From contig NZ_JBGCUS010000001.1 of assembly GCF_041415945.1 (NCBI RefSeq), forward strand, positions 62,001 to 126,000: DNA of 64,000 nt, given 5' to 3'. The notes beneath the pieces are model-generated. The model had not been told where the DNA came from. It was given only the letters and a program-made list of their open reading frames with translations, and did not search any database. The DNA comes from Ancylobacter sp. IITR112. Its GTDB lineage: Bacteria > Pseudomonadota > Alphaproteobacteria > Rhizobiales > Xanthobacteraceae. How positions within the stretch are numbered: position 1 is the first letter of the stretch; the number at the start of each line of letters is the position of its first letter. The position numbers and the translations under genes were made by a program. Shown here in pieces: positions 43,659 through 52,803 of this stretch.

Positions 43659-45332
43659 ATGTCCGATGAAACGAAACCGGCTCAGATCGGCGCCGAACTC
43701 GTCGTGCGCGCGCTGGAAGAGCGGGGGGTGACGCATGTGTTCGGCATTCCCGGCGCGAAGATCGACGCGGTGTTCAACGCGCTGGAATCCTCCAGCATCG
43801 AGACGGTGGTCTGCCGCCACGAGCAGAACGCAGCCTTCATCGCCGGCGGCATTGGCCGCATGACCGGCAAGGCCGGCATCTGCATCGCCACGTCGGGTCC
43901 CGGCGTGTCCAATCTGGTGACGGGGCTCGCCACCGCCAATAGCGAGGGCGACCCCGTGATCGCTCTTGGCGGCGCAGTGGCGGTGGCGGAGGCGGACAAG
44001 CACATCCACCAGTCCATGGATGCCATCGCGATCCTGAAGCCGGTGACGAAATACGCGATCAGCGTCGGCGCCACCGAGCAGATCGCCGAAGTCATGGGCA
44101 ATGCGTTCCGCGCGGCGGAGAGCGGGCGGGCCGGGGCGAGCTATGTGAATTTGCCGATGGATGTGATGAGGGCCCCCGCTCCGCAGTCGCCGGTCGCGCC
44201 GCCGCGCTTTTCCGGCCCCGGCCCGGCTGACCCGGCCGGCATCGCCGAGGCAGCGCGGCTGATCAATGCCGCCGCCAATCCGGTGGTCCTGCTCGGTATG
44301 CTGGCCAGCCGGCCGGATGCCGCCGCCGCGCTGCAACCTTTCCTGACCAAGGGCAATCTGCCCGTGGTCGGCACGTTCCAGGCAGCCGGCGCGGTCGGCG
44401 CCTCGCTGTTCGAGAATTTCGGCGGCCGGGTCGGCCAGTTGCACAACCAGCCGGGCGACGAACTGCTCGACGCCGCCGATCTCATCATCACCATCGGCTA
44501 TGATCCGGTTGAATACTGGCCGCCGGAATGGAACCGCGGCAAGACGCGCCGGATCGTCCATGTCGACGTGCTGCCTGCGACGCTCGATGCCGACTACCAG
44601 CCTTATGTCGAACTTGTCGGTGACATCGCGCTGACGTTGCAGGCGCTGACCGCCGGCCTCGCCCGTCACGGCAAGCCGGCCCTCTCGGCGGCGATGCTGC
44701 ACCGGATCGACACTGAGCGGCGCCTGCTCGCGGAAGGTGCCGCCAGGCGCGGCGGCGTGCCGATCCATCCGCTGCGGCTTGTGCATGACCTGCAGCAGTT
44801 CCTCAGCGACGACGTCACCGTCTGCCTCGACATGGGCTCGTTCCATCTGTGGATCGCGCGCTACATGTACAGTTTCCGCCCGCGCCAGATCCTGATCACC
44901 AACGGCCAGCAGACGCTCGGCGTCGCGCTGCCTTGGGCGATCGCCGCCTCGCTGGTGCGGCCGAGCGAGAAGGTGCTCTCCATTTCCGGCGATGGCGGTT
45001 TCCTGTTCTCGGCGATGGAACTGGAGACGGCGGTGCGTCTTGGCACCAACATCGTCCACATGGTCTGGATCGACGGCGCCTACGACATGGTGAAGGTGCA
45101 GGAAGAGCTGAAATACGGGCGCGGCTCGGGCGTCCAATTCGGGCCGGTCGACTATGTCCGATATGCCGAGGCTTTCGGGGCGACGGGGGTGATGATCACC
45201 TCGGCCGATGACATCCTCCCCGTTCTGCGCAAGGCGTTCGAGACCCCTGGCCCGGTGATCATCGGCGTGCATGTGGATTACCGCGACAACGTGAAGCTGT
45301 TCGAGCAGGCGCGCGAAAACGCCTTCCACTGA
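43659..45332 (+). CDS. alsS: Catabolic acetolactate synthase
   Basis: Thiamine-diphosphate enzyme that joins two pyruvates to 2-acetolactate; 557 residues, normal for AlsS/BudB. It has the catabolic signature VFGIPGAKIDAVFNAL, the catalytic Glu in CRHEQNAAF, SGPGVSNLVTGLATANSEGD, KHIHQSMDAIAILKPVTKYA, and the TPP/Mg motif GDGGFLFSAMELETA. It lacks the FAD-dependent features and the regulatory small subunit of biosynthetic IlvB. With AlsD it makes acetoin, which removes excess pyruvate and limits acidification. It ends about 200 bp before the left border of the genomic island. Confidence 0.94.
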   Translation: MSDETKPAQIGAELVVRALEERGVTHVFGIPGAKIDAVFNALESSSIETVVCRHEQNAAFIAGGIGRMTGKAGICIATSGPGVSNLVTGLATANSEGDPVIALGGAVAVAEADKHIHQSMDAIAILKPVTKYAISVGATEQIAEVMGNAFRAAESGRAGASYVNLPMDVMRAPAPQSPVAPPRFSGPGPADPAGIAEAARLINAAANPVVLLGMLASRPDAAAALQPFLTKGNLPVVGTFQAAGAVGASLFENFGGRVGQLHNQPGDELLDAADLIITIGYDPVEYWPPEWNRGKTRRIVHVDVLPATLDADYQPYVELVGDIALTLQALTAGLARHGKPALSAAMLHRIDTERRLLAEGAARRGGVPIHPLRLVHDLQQFLSDDVTVCLDMGSFHLWIARYMYSFRPRQILITNGQQTLGVALPWAIAASLVRPSEKVLSISGDGGFLFSAMELETAVRLGTNIVHMVWIDGAYDMVKVQEELKYGRGSGVQFGPVDYVRYAEAFGATGVMITSADDILPVLRKAFETPGPVIIGVHVDYRDNVKLFEQARENAFH

Positions 45333-45462
45333 GCCGAAGCCCGGCGCCCGGCCGGGGGCGGCGGCCCGCGTCGCTCTCCGCCTGCGCCGTCGCCCGCTGG
45401 CGCAGGCACCCCGATGCCGACAAACCGTCCTATCCGGCAGAGAGCGCGGGACCTTTCAAAAC

Positions 45463-45501
45463 GAAAAAACGCCGAAACCCTTTGGTTTCAGCGGCTTTTC
45501 G
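45463..45501. terminator. Bidirectional-looking terminator
   Basis: Stem GCCGAAACC/GGTTTCAGCGGC flanked by an A6 run on the left and TTTT on the right. It can end alsS transcription on the plus strand. On the minus strand it would be the original terminator of tRNA-Leu(CAG), which before island insertion lay directly beyond the tRNA 3' end. Confidence 0.75.
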
Positions 45502-45531
45502 GTAGTCTCAGGACCGTCTTGGACGGTCAAT

Positions 45532-45549
45532 TGGTGCCCAGGAGAGGAC
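45532..45549. other. attL, left direct repeat of genomic island
   Basis: The 18-bp sequence tggtgcccaggagaggac is identical to 54585-54602, which is the 3' end of tRNA-Leu(CAG). It marks the left end of the integrated element. Confidence 0.88.
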
Positions 45550-45742
45550 CGAGCGGCGACGCACGAGAAGCTTTGAAGGATAAGGCTTTCAGGCAGGCCC
45601 GTCCAGCGATTGTTACACATATCTGTAGCGCAGCGGCTTCTCGCCTTCTCTGCCGACGCTACGCATATGCAGAGTTTAAAGCTGTTGCGGCGCAACCCGG
45701 CGTCACCATAATGGCGGGCGCAATGCGAACAGGAGATTGCGC

Positions 45743-45925
45743 ATGAAAACCGCCAGCACATCGCCCAGCGCCGCCGCTGCTCCCTCCCTCCCGACGAACG
45801 ACGCCGAGGCCATCGACTTCGCGCTCCGACATGTGGAGGGATGGGAGGTCGCCACCTTCTTGGCCGATTGGCGCGAACGCCGGAACATGGCCGCATGGCT
45901 CCCGCAAGCAGACGCCGAGGCGTAG
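45743..45925 (+). CDS. Small hypothetical island protein
   Basis: A 60-residue acidic protein beginning MKTASTSPSAAAA, with an AGGAG ribosome-binding site 7 nt upstream of ATG 45743. The body (DAEAIDFALRHVEGWEVATF, then LADWRERRNMAAWL) is predicted helical and lacks membrane segments or cysteines. No family recognised. The good ribosome-binding site and position as first gene of the island support expression. Confidence 0.55.
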   Translation: MKTASTSPSAAAAPSLPTNDAEAIDFALRHVEGWEVATFLADWRERRNMAAWLPQADAEA

Positions 45926-45991
45926 GGGAATCGGGACCGGCTAGAAGTTAGGCGTCCTCTTGAACCCGGCCAGCCGCTTTTTCCAGTTGCG

Positions 45992-46570
45992 ATGCGCCGA
46001 CCGTTATGCCGGCAGTTGCTGGGCGAACCTGCATGGAATCATATGCACTACAAGAAAATCAGGGCCAGCCATCGAGGTAGCGATATTAGCCCTCTGACTC
46101 GACGCCACCTCTTTGCCAAGCGGCAGCAGGAGAAGGCACTGGAGGAGCGTCTCGCCCCTGCAATCAAAAGGGCAGTAAAAGAGGGCCGTTGCTCCGCGCT
46201 CATTATGCCGACCGAGGGGCGATCCACGCCCTATAGGGATACTCCGGCGACTGAAGGGGGCTTGTGCGGGGAGGCGGTCTTCAAGAGGGGATACTGCCGG
46301 GCACACTTTGACACCCACGTTCTCTACCTACGAAGGCGGAAATCGGGGCGGGCCGGCAGGGGGATTACTTGCCGCCCCTTTCGGGCCGATGAAATACCCT
46401 GCGGGGTCATGAGCGAGGCCCAGATTGGCCTAATGGCGGACCTGTGCCGTCTACCCATAGGCACACCGTTGAACGATTGCATTGCCCGGCTGAATGCTGT
46501 GGACACGGCGAACCCGCTACCGAACCTAAAGCCACGGGCGAAGTCTGATCAAATTAAATCAAGGACTTAA
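45992..46570 (+). CDS. Island protein with Cys/His zinc-like motif
   Basis: A frame of 192 residues; ATG 46043 (MHYKKIRASHRGSD) is an alternative start and neither has a strong ribosome-binding site. The N-terminal half is basic and helical (FAKRQQEKALEERLAPAIKR). A central motif GRCSALIMP...LCGEAVFKRGYCRAHFDTH has three cysteines and histidines spaced like the C-terminal zinc-like element of GcrA-type proteins carried by alphaproteobacterial phages, so a nucleic-acid-binding role is possible. The assignment is weak. Confidence 0.5.
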   Translation: MRRPLCRQLLGEPAWNHMHYKKIRASHRGSDISPLTRRHLFAKRQQEKALEERLAPAIKRAVKEGRCSALIMPTEGRSTPYRDTPATEGGLCGEAVFKRGYCRAHFDTHVLYLRRRKSGRAGRGITCRPFRADEIPCGVMSEAQIGLMADLCRLPIGTPLNDCIARLNAVDTANPLPNLKPRAKSDQIKSRT

Positions 46571-47339
46571 GTGGCCCGGTACGTATTGAAAGGAAGTAAG
46601 CGCCCAAACCGCCTCGGCTGGGATTCAGCAATGACCTGTGGCGCGGAGGGCTGATGCTGTTCCATGGCCCTGCTCCCTGCGGCGACCACGGGGGGCTGCT
46701 CCTTCTGCTCCATGGTGGTGCTCCTCCGGTATCCATGTGGGGAGGCCGGGCCGTCCGCCATGGCCGCCCGCATTGCCGAAGGTCGATCTCTCCTCAAGTC
46801 TCTACGGCGCAATACTTTTTCGCATGACACAACGCAGTTGCAGATAAATAGCCTCCTTCTTGAAATCAGCATAACGCTGGCCTCATGCAGGAGCCCCGAT
46901 GCGGCGACATTGGGTGATGCCCGCGAGACACTGAATCAGTGCCGTCACCCGGTCCCCCGATGCACCTCGCGCGGCCACTCCAAGGCACCCTGTCGACCAT
47001 CCACGGCACCCGTGCGAGACCCATACGGAAGCGGCCACTATGGCTAAGCCGCTGCCAACTTTGTCCTTTCGGGCTGCTCACTAGCGGCCGTTGACGTCGG
47101 CGGGGCGCATCCGCCCGCACCCCTATCACCACGAAGCTTCTCCCCTTTCTGCCTGCCATGGGTGCCCATCAGAAGAACCAGGAGCGGCGGCAGACGCAGC
47201 AACCCGGCGGTCAAAAGATACTGGACGCCTTGCGGCCCAATTAGCGGCCATGCCGGGGGGAGCCGTTCGGCGCCTCCTCCGCATTCCCAATCCGACAACC
47301 CGGAGCAACCCCTATGCAATTTTTCAGGCAGGATCACCC
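46571..47339. other. Island interval without a supported gene
   Basis: About 770 bp. Frames of about 100-127 codons exist on both strands (46664-47047 plus, 46567-46872 minus) but neither has a domain, a ribosome-binding site or consistent codon bias. It is the largest gene-free part of the island left of the polymerase-like gene and could hold regulatory RNA or a replication origin; I see no iterons. Confidence 0.4.
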
Positions 47340-48671
47340 ATGACCATTTACCCCCCAAGCCGACCGGCTGGCGGGGCAGGGGAGGAGCGCCGAGGCGACT
47401 TCACGTCGGTCTTCATAGATCCTTGGCTCACCTGTCAGGGCGATACGCTGAAGACGCTCACAGATACCATCATGTCCCGCCTCTCAGCCGCCGCGCCCCG
47501 TTCTCCCGGCACCCGCGCCGCCCGCCGCGATGCACTGGCCCGGAAGGAGCTTGCCGTCTCTAGCCTTGTGGCGAATCTTGCCGCCGTCGCTCTCAGCCCC
47601 CACGCCGCGCCCTCCACCCGCCTAGGAGTATCCACCGCCAAGATCAAGGCCACGAGATATGACCGCGCGGATTACCCGAGGCGCATCCTTGCGGAGACCC
47701 TCGCGGCATTGGAGACGATGGGAGTCCTGAAACGGTACCCATATCTCTACAAGCAGTTCGCCACCACGGTGGAGCCCACGGAGGCGTTCAAGGCAGACTT
47801 GGAGCGTCATGGTGTCCGCCTCCGGGACATCGGCCGGGAACTGGGTGGCGAGGCGGTATGGCTCAATGCCCGCACCGGGGAGGCTCCCTTTGGGAGCAAC
47901 CCCATGCCCAAGGCGCTGATGCCGTACAGCGACACGGAGGAGACCATGCGCCTCCGCTCCGAGGTCCAGCGGCTCAATGCCTTCCTCAACGACTCCGCCA
48001 TGACGTTCGACGGGGAGCCTCAAGTGCCGGTGGCCCTCCGGCGGACGTTCCTCCTCCGCTCTCCTCAAGACGCCCCCGCGTTCAACCTCAATGGCCGCTT
48101 GGTTGGAGGCTGGTGGCAGAACCTGAAGTCTACCGAGCGGCACCGCATCGCCATCGCGGGGGAGCCCATCGCGGACCTCGATTATAGCTCCTGCTTTGCC
48201 ATGCTGGCGTATCTCAGGGTCACTGGCAGCATCCCCAATAGCGACGCCTATGACATCCCCGGACTGGAGGAGCACCGCCAAGGCGCCAAGCTGGGGCTCC
48301 TCTCGCTCCTCTCGCGCTCCACCGAGATGCGCCGGCTGGCGCCGGAGCTTAAGGCCGCGCTGCCTGAGGGGTGGAATGCCCAGCGTTTGCATGAGGCGAT
48401 GGCCCGGCGGCATCCTGCCATTGCGGGCTGCTTTGGGACGGATATCGGGGTGGAGCTTATGGCCGATGAGAGCCGGCTGCTTATGGCGGTGCTCCTCGAA
48501 TTGGAGCGGCGGGGCGTTTCGGCCCAAGGGCTCCACGATGGCCTTCAGGTCCGCATATCCGATCGAGAGGAGGCCATGGAGGTCATGCAGGTCGTATCGG
48601 CGCGGGAACTTGGGCAGGCGCTCCCCGTGCGGGAGAAGGCCGTAAGGCGGCCCGCTGTTGGCGCGGCGTGA
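47340..48671 (+). CDS. Family-A polymerase-like island protein (putative replication protein)
   Basis: A 443-residue protein from ATG 47340, which has AGGCAGGA upstream; the frame opens earlier at 47091. In the C-terminal half three segments line up in order with family-A DNA polymerases and T7-type RNA polymerases: motif A-like ADLDYSSCFAMLAYL, motif B-like EEHRQGAKLGLLSLLSR (R...K pattern) and motif C-like LHDGLQVRI, where PolA has VHDE. The N-terminal ~250 residues are not recognised, with no 3'-5' exonuclease motif. If correct, this is a compact palm polymerase, perhaps a primer-making or replication enzyme of the element. Motif C has Gly in place of Glu. Inference from motifs only. Confidence 0.62.
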   Translation: MTIYPPSRPAGGAGEERRGDFTSVFIDPWLTCQGDTLKTLTDTIMSRLSAAAPRSPGTRAARRDALARKELAVSSLVANLAAVALSPHAAPSTRLGVSTAKIKATRYDRADYPRRILAETLAALETMGVLKRYPYLYKQFATTVEPTEAFKADLERHGVRLRDIGRELGGEAVWLNARTGEAPFGSNPMPKALMPYSDTEETMRLRSEVQRLNAFLNDSAMTFDGEPQVPVALRRTFLLRSPQDAPAFNLNGRLVGGWWQNLKSTERHRIAIAGEPIADLDYSSCFAMLAYLRVTGSIPNSDAYDIPGLEEHRQGAKLGLLSLLSRSTEMRRLAPELKAALPEGWNAQRLHEAMARRHPAIAGCFGTDIGVELMADESRLLMAVLLELERRGVSAQGLHDGLQVRISDREEAMEVMQVVSARELGQALPVREKAVRRPAVGAA

Positions 48672-49344
48672 TGGAGGACATGGAAAAGGGCCAGACGTTT
48701 GCCCCGTCTGACCCTTCCCATTTGGCTGTAGCTTGAAGGCCGGACCATCGCGGCTGCAATCATCAGGCGTGAAGCATTATACTCGACAGAATCGCAGACC
48801 TACAAGTTAAAATGCCATCGCCTCGGGATTTTTCTGCTAACCGGCCACTAATGGGGGAAGGAGGCTCTAGGTGGGGGCTTTAGGTAACAAGGTGGAGGTC
48901 TGGTCTTCGACCATCATCGACCTCTTATTGCACCTAGAGGGGGCGAGAGGTGTCCCGGCCTATAGTGCTCAAGGTCACTGAGTAGATACCGGATAACTCT
49001 GTGTGTCCTCCTTGAGCGGGAGGGAGAGCGGATGAATATCCCCCTCCACCCCAAGTTCCTCCTCTCAGTCACCCTCTCGACTACAGGCCGGCCCATCCCA
49101 TCGGGCTCCCCGCCATCGCCGCCCCGCCTTCGGCCCCCTCCAGCACCGCCACCATGCCGGCCTCGCGCTCTCCCGCCGCATTCTCCCATCGCCGCCAATG
49201 GGTCTCCGCCTCAGGCGCCCGCCTCGCGGTGCCTGTAAGTGCGCCCATGCGGTGGAGCATCGGGGCCGCGCGTGCCGTCAGCATCACGCAGCCCGGCGGT
49301 CTCCGGAAGAGATGCCGAAACCGCACACAACCCGGAAGGAAGCC
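48672..49344. other. Island interval without a supported gene
   Basis: About 670 bp between the polymerase-like and HNH genes. A hairpin GGGCCAGACG/CCGTCTGACCC at 48688-48714 follows the polymerase stop closely and could end its transcription; an A/T run flanks it mainly on the minus-strand side. The rest has no convincing frame. Positions 48770-48900 are AT-rich and could contain promoters. Confidence 0.45.
48688..48714 (+). terminator. Possible terminator after the polymerase-like gene
   Basis: Stem GGGCCAGACG with complement CCGTCTGACCC (one mismatch) around a TTTGCC loop, 16 bp after the stop codon. The downstream T-tract is weak (TTCCCATTT), so efficiency is uncertain. Confidence 0.5.
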
Positions 49345-49998
49345 ATGAAGCTCCTCCGGTCTCCTATGAAGGATCAAGGATCAATGAACGAAAGAAACCC
49401 TCAGGTCTCCCACGAGGTTACCGCCGAGATTGCCCGTGAGTTCCTTGCGTATAACCCGGAGACGGGCGTCATGCTTTGGCAGGTGCGAGCCCGAAAGTGG
49501 TTCACGTCTGACGCCGAGCATCGGAGTTGGAACAGCAGGTACGCCGGGAGGCAGGCCGGTACGCTGAAATCGGACACGGGTTACCGGGGAGTTCGCATAT
49601 TCGGGCGCCGCTACCCCGAGCACCGCCTCGCGTGGCTGATCCAGAAGGGGGCATGGCCCACGACAGAACTGGACCACATCAACCACCGCCGCGATGACAA
49701 CCGATGGAAAAACCTTCGTCCTGTCACGTCCTCGGAAAACCGGCAGAACTTGGGGCGTCGCCGCAATGGTCGCCTTCTGCCGTTGGGAGTTGACCGGCCC
49801 CGCGCCAGAGGCCGCTTTCGGGCAGGGATCACCGTGGAGGGCGTAAGGCTGCACCTTGGTCGGTTCGACACCGAGGAGGAGGCTGTCAGGGCGCGTGAGG
49901 TGGCGGAGATCGCCGCCGGCTATCACCCGAACCACGGTCGCGATGTTGTCGAGGGCGAGGAGCCACCCATTCGGATCGTGGTGCAGCTCGACTACTGA
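49345..49998 (+). CDS. HNH endonuclease with AP2-like DNA-binding domain
   Basis: A 217-residue protein from ATG 49345, which has a strong GGAAGGA ribosome-binding site. A pre-HNH segment (YNPETGVMLWQVRARKWFTS) and strand YRGVRIFGRRYPEHRLAWLI lead to the HNH core ELDHINHRRDDNRWKNLRPV. The C-terminal part (RFRAGITVEGVRLHLGRFDT, then EEEAVRAREVAEIAAG) is an AP2/ERF-like DNA-binding module, the common architecture of phage-borne homing endonucleases. It probably nicks or cuts DNA at a specific site and may be a selfish passenger in the island. Confidence 0.9.
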   Translation: MKLLRSPMKDQGSMNERNPQVSHEVTAEIAREFLAYNPETGVMLWQVRARKWFTSDAEHRSWNSRYAGRQAGTLKSDTGYRGVRIFGRRYPEHRLAWLIQKGAWPTTELDHINHRRDDNRWKNLRPVTSSENRQNLGRRRNGRLLPLGVDRPRARGRFRAGITVEGVRLHLGRFDTEEEAVRAREVAEIAAGYHPNHGRDVVEGEEPPIRIVVQLDY

Positions 49999-50254
49999 CC
50001 CAGCCGCCTCCAGAGCCGCGCATTTCGGCATCCCGGATTGCCCCACGGGTGCCTCAAGCGAATTCTCGAACATACGTGGCAATTGGCAGCTTTCCCCCAG
50101 GTGGGTGGGTGGAGGGTGCCCGTGGTCTTTGCGTGAGGCTTCCGCCCGCTGGCCTGCCTGCCGGGGCCCCCTCGGCGTTTCCTTGGCGCGAAATAACACC
50201 CACAACCAACGTTGACATTAGATAATTGACGAAGGAGAATCATCGGCAGGGCAC

Positions 50255-50935
50255 ATGAAGGGAAGCCGCGACGTGAAACGCTATGTCATCTACACGCGAG
50301 TGAGCACCGAGGATCAAGGAAAGAGCGGCCTCGGGCTGGAGGCGCAACGTAGAGACATAGACATCTTCCTCGCCAACTTCTCGGAGGAGCCTTGGGAGGT
50401 CATCGGGGAATTTCAGGACATACTCTCAGGCAAGAGCGATGACCGCCCGCAATTGGCCACTGCCCTGAAGCTGGTGCGGGAGACTGGCGCGGAGCTTCTC
50501 ATCGCCAAGCTGGACCGCTTGAGCCGCAAGGTCTCCTTCATCGCCAGCATCATGGACGACAAGCGGGTGCGGCTCCGGGTGGCCTCCATGCCTTTCGCGG
50601 ATAACTTCCAGCTTCATATCTACGCGGCGCTGGCGGAACAGGAGCGCGACTTCATCTCCAAGCGCACCAAGGCCGCTCTCGCCATCGCTAAGGAGAAGGG
50701 GAGGCAGCTTGGAGGTCTCCGGGACGCCACCATGAAGCGCAACGCGGCCATTCAGGAGAAGGCGGCGGCGGAGGCCCGGAAGGTCATGCAGATCGTTGGT
50801 CCCCTGCGCCAGTCAGGCCAGACCCTCGCCAGCATCGCCGGGACGCTCAATGACATGCAGGTGGCGACATCGCGCGGCGGCCAATGGACGGCCATGCAGG
50901 TTAAGCGGGTGCTGGAACGGTCTAGTGCGCTATGA
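50255..50935 (+). CDS. Serine recombinase (resolvase/invertase family)
   Basis: A 226-residue resolvase-type recombinase. The catalytic serine is in YTRVSTEDQGKSGLGLEAQR (about residue 17), with the conserved arginines in AKLDRLSRKV and ALAEQERDFISKRTKAALA. A short C-terminal region (SGQTLASIAGTLNDMQVATS) resembles the helix-turn-helix used for DNA binding. Start at ATG 50255; GTG 50273 is possible. In an island that already has a tyrosine integrase it might resolve dimers or drive another rearrangement. Confidence 0.92.
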   Translation: MKGSRDVKRYVIYTRVSTEDQGKSGLGLEAQRRDIDIFLANFSEEPWEVIGEFQDILSGKSDDRPQLATALKLVRETGAELLIAKLDRLSRKVSFIASIMDDKRVRLRVASMPFADNFQLHIYAALAEQERDFISKRTKAALAIAKEKGRQLGGLRDATMKRNAAIQEKAAAEARKVMQIVGPLRQSGQTLASIAGTLNDMQVATSRGGQWTAMQVKRVLERSSAL

Positions 50936-50970
50936 TATTCTGCGCTTAGAAGAATGCACTCACGGAGAAA

Positions 50971-52554
50971 CTAGCGATTCTTTCGTTCACGTGCTGCCTG
51001 TGCCCTGCGCTGCTTGCGATTCCCATAAAATCCTTGATTAGCTCGTGTTTTGGTGGGCGAGGTTAGGGGGAATTCCGCGCTGTGATGGTTCTTTTCTTGG
51101 ACATTTCTCATAATGCCAAGTTCCTCGCAGTCTCTTTGGGCGTTCTGGCGGTCAATTTCCGTCCATTCCGATTGTATTCCATATATTATGTCCTCCGAAG
51201 CTCCCCGCCCTTGACCTGGAGGTTCCATTGCTATGCCGATAATTCTCTGCATGCTTGGGTACTTCATCAGAAATGACTGGGCATATGTCTTAAGGTAATG
51301 CGTCCGCATCAGCCTATATTTTTCATACCCGCCTGTCTCATCCATCCAGTCTTTGTATTTAAGTGTAAGGAAGAAGAACCCCGTCTCGTGGCGGGGCGAG
51401 CCTTCCGGGGATATCATAGCTCGAAAGAATGAGTCGCCATGACGGCCTCTCTCTAAGGCACCAAGTATCGCTTCACTATGGCTTCGCCGGAGAAAGCGAT
51501 TCTGTAAAGCCATATGTCTGACAGCAATCTCGCTTTCGGTTAGAGAGTATTCAAATCCAGGAAGAACAATAGATGTTCCTCCCAACATATGATTTGTGAA
51601 GGTCTCAATCAAACGATCCCAAACATATGAATTTTCATTTGCTTTAGATCGTGCCGAGTACTCGGGGCTCGATATGTAGGACTGATAGTGCCCTGGCCCT
51701 ATGGCTAGAATGTCACCGTCTTTCCATATGGGGCCATTTGGTGGGGTGAAGTCGTGCTCGCCATTTTCGTTCATTCGAACTGCATAATAGGCGAGTAAGT
51801 CTTCTTCTCCATGAGCCAATCCAAGGTGCCCGGATCGTATGAAAGCTGATCGCTTATCTAAATATTCAGTGAAGTCGGAAATTGTATCAAGTTCATTCAT
51901 TACAATATCAAGTGCAGTTTCGTCAAAAACATGCACAAAATCGCCACTAGGGTCAATATCTCCCACGGTAAAGGGAGAGTAGGTCTGTGACTCGGGTCGA
52001 CAATGATCCTCTCCTTTGATGGACGGATCAATAATAAGCGTCCCAAGGCCGCCTTCAAAAAAGCCACGACAGGCTTCGGCAGCTCCTCGTGCAACGACGA
52101 CTCGGTGAAAGCGGCGATTTTCCAGAGATGGAAGATTAAGTGGAAATTTTTCTTTGCACTCACGATCAAGAAATATACGATCTGGAAAATCTTTGATCCA
52201 TCGTTCGGCGCCCTTTAGCTGAGATGCTGCCGCTAATACAGCCTTTCGAAACCACCGTGGCCACGCAACATTGAGATTTGCATTTGGCCAAGTTATATTT
52301 TTCTCGGAAAACACAATAATGTGTGGTTCACATACAACAAGAAGATCGCACAGCTCTTTACCTTCGCCATTTCCAGATAGTTTTTGCGCTCGAAATGGAT
52401 TTGGATAAGACCATAGATTCAAGAAGGTTCTATCTGATAATTTTGCTAGGTAACGCTCCGACGGAGTGGATCCGGTAGACCGTATTATTGCAGGTCGCAA
52501 CTGCTCGAAATGATCGGAAATGTTTACCGGTTTTTTGATCATTTTTGATGTCAT
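50971..52554 (-). CDS. Unknown AT-rich island protein with PD-(D/E)XK-like motif
   Basis: A 527-residue protein, clearly richer in A+T than its neighbours. I recognise no named family. Near residues 63-90 the pattern GEGKELCDLLVVC...HIIVFSEKN matches the E...D...(D/E)xK spacing of PD-(D/E)XK nuclease folds: a glutamate in a helix, Asp at the start of a strand, then Glu-x-Lys-like SEKN on the next strand. The rest is globular with no membrane segment; the last 20 residues are very basic (NRKQRRAQAARER). A stand-alone nuclease-like gene of foreign composition at an island end beside an integrase fits an anti-phage or restriction-type role. This is inference. Confidence 0.7.
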   Translation of the reverse strand: MTSKMIKKPVNISDHFEQLRPAIIRSTGSTPSERYLAKLSDRTFLNLWSYPNPFRAQKLSGNGEGKELCDLLVVCEPHIIVFSEKNITWPNANLNVAWPRWFRKAVLAAASQLKGAERWIKDFPDRIFLDRECKEKFPLNLPSLENRRFHRVVVARGAAEACRGFFEGGLGTLIIDPSIKGEDHCRPESQTYSPFTVGDIDPSGDFVHVFDETALDIVMNELDTISDFTEYLDKRSAFIRSGHLGLAHGEEDLLAYYAVRMNENGEHDFTPPNGPIWKDGDILAIGPGHYQSYISSPEYSARSKANENSYVWDRLIETFTNHMLGGTSIVLPGFEYSLTESEIAVRHMALQNRFLRRSHSEAILGALERGRHGDSFFRAMISPEGSPRHETGFFFLTLKYKDWMDETGGYEKYRLMRTHYLKTYAQSFLMKYPSMQRIIGIAMEPPGQGRGASEDIIYGIQSEWTEIDRQNAQRDCEELGIMRNVQEKNHHSAEFPLTSPTKTRANQGFYGNRKQRRAQAARERKNR

Positions 52555-52803
52555 GAGTTTGATGTTGCGTCAAATATTTAAGATTCGTGGTGAATTATAT
52601 TGTAAATATTGATGAATATTTTTATTTATAAAACTATCGTGCTATAATATTTTATATTAGACGCATGGATATCCCCACAGGCAGGCCCGTTGGACGCGGT
52701 CAGTCGACGGAATGAATTCCGCTTTGCCCACTATAGCAATTTATGAAGCGGTAAGCTGCTGCGAATTCGAAGAGGCGCCAGCAGGGCGCGTTCGCGGGGA
52801 ATA
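52555..52803. promoter_or_regulatory. AT-rich promoter region of the unknown island gene
   Basis: About 250 bp between the integrase stop and the start of the 527-residue gene on the same strand. Positions 52555-52660 are extremely AT-rich for this genome (gaattatattgtaaatattg, ttttatattaga) and likely hold its promoter. Confidence 0.5.

Noticed and set aside
42903..45329. 808-codon minus-strand frame
   Set aside because: Antisense to alsD and alsS, both of which match well-known enzymes over their full length.
43659..45332. Biosynthetic acetolactate synthase IlvB
   Set aside because: The sequence has catabolic AlsS signatures, is paired with alsD and has no ilvN-type small subunit gene next to it.
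46567..46872. Minus-strand 101-codon frame in the island
   Set aside because: No ribosome-binding site, no domain and a competing frame on the other strand; left as unassigned.
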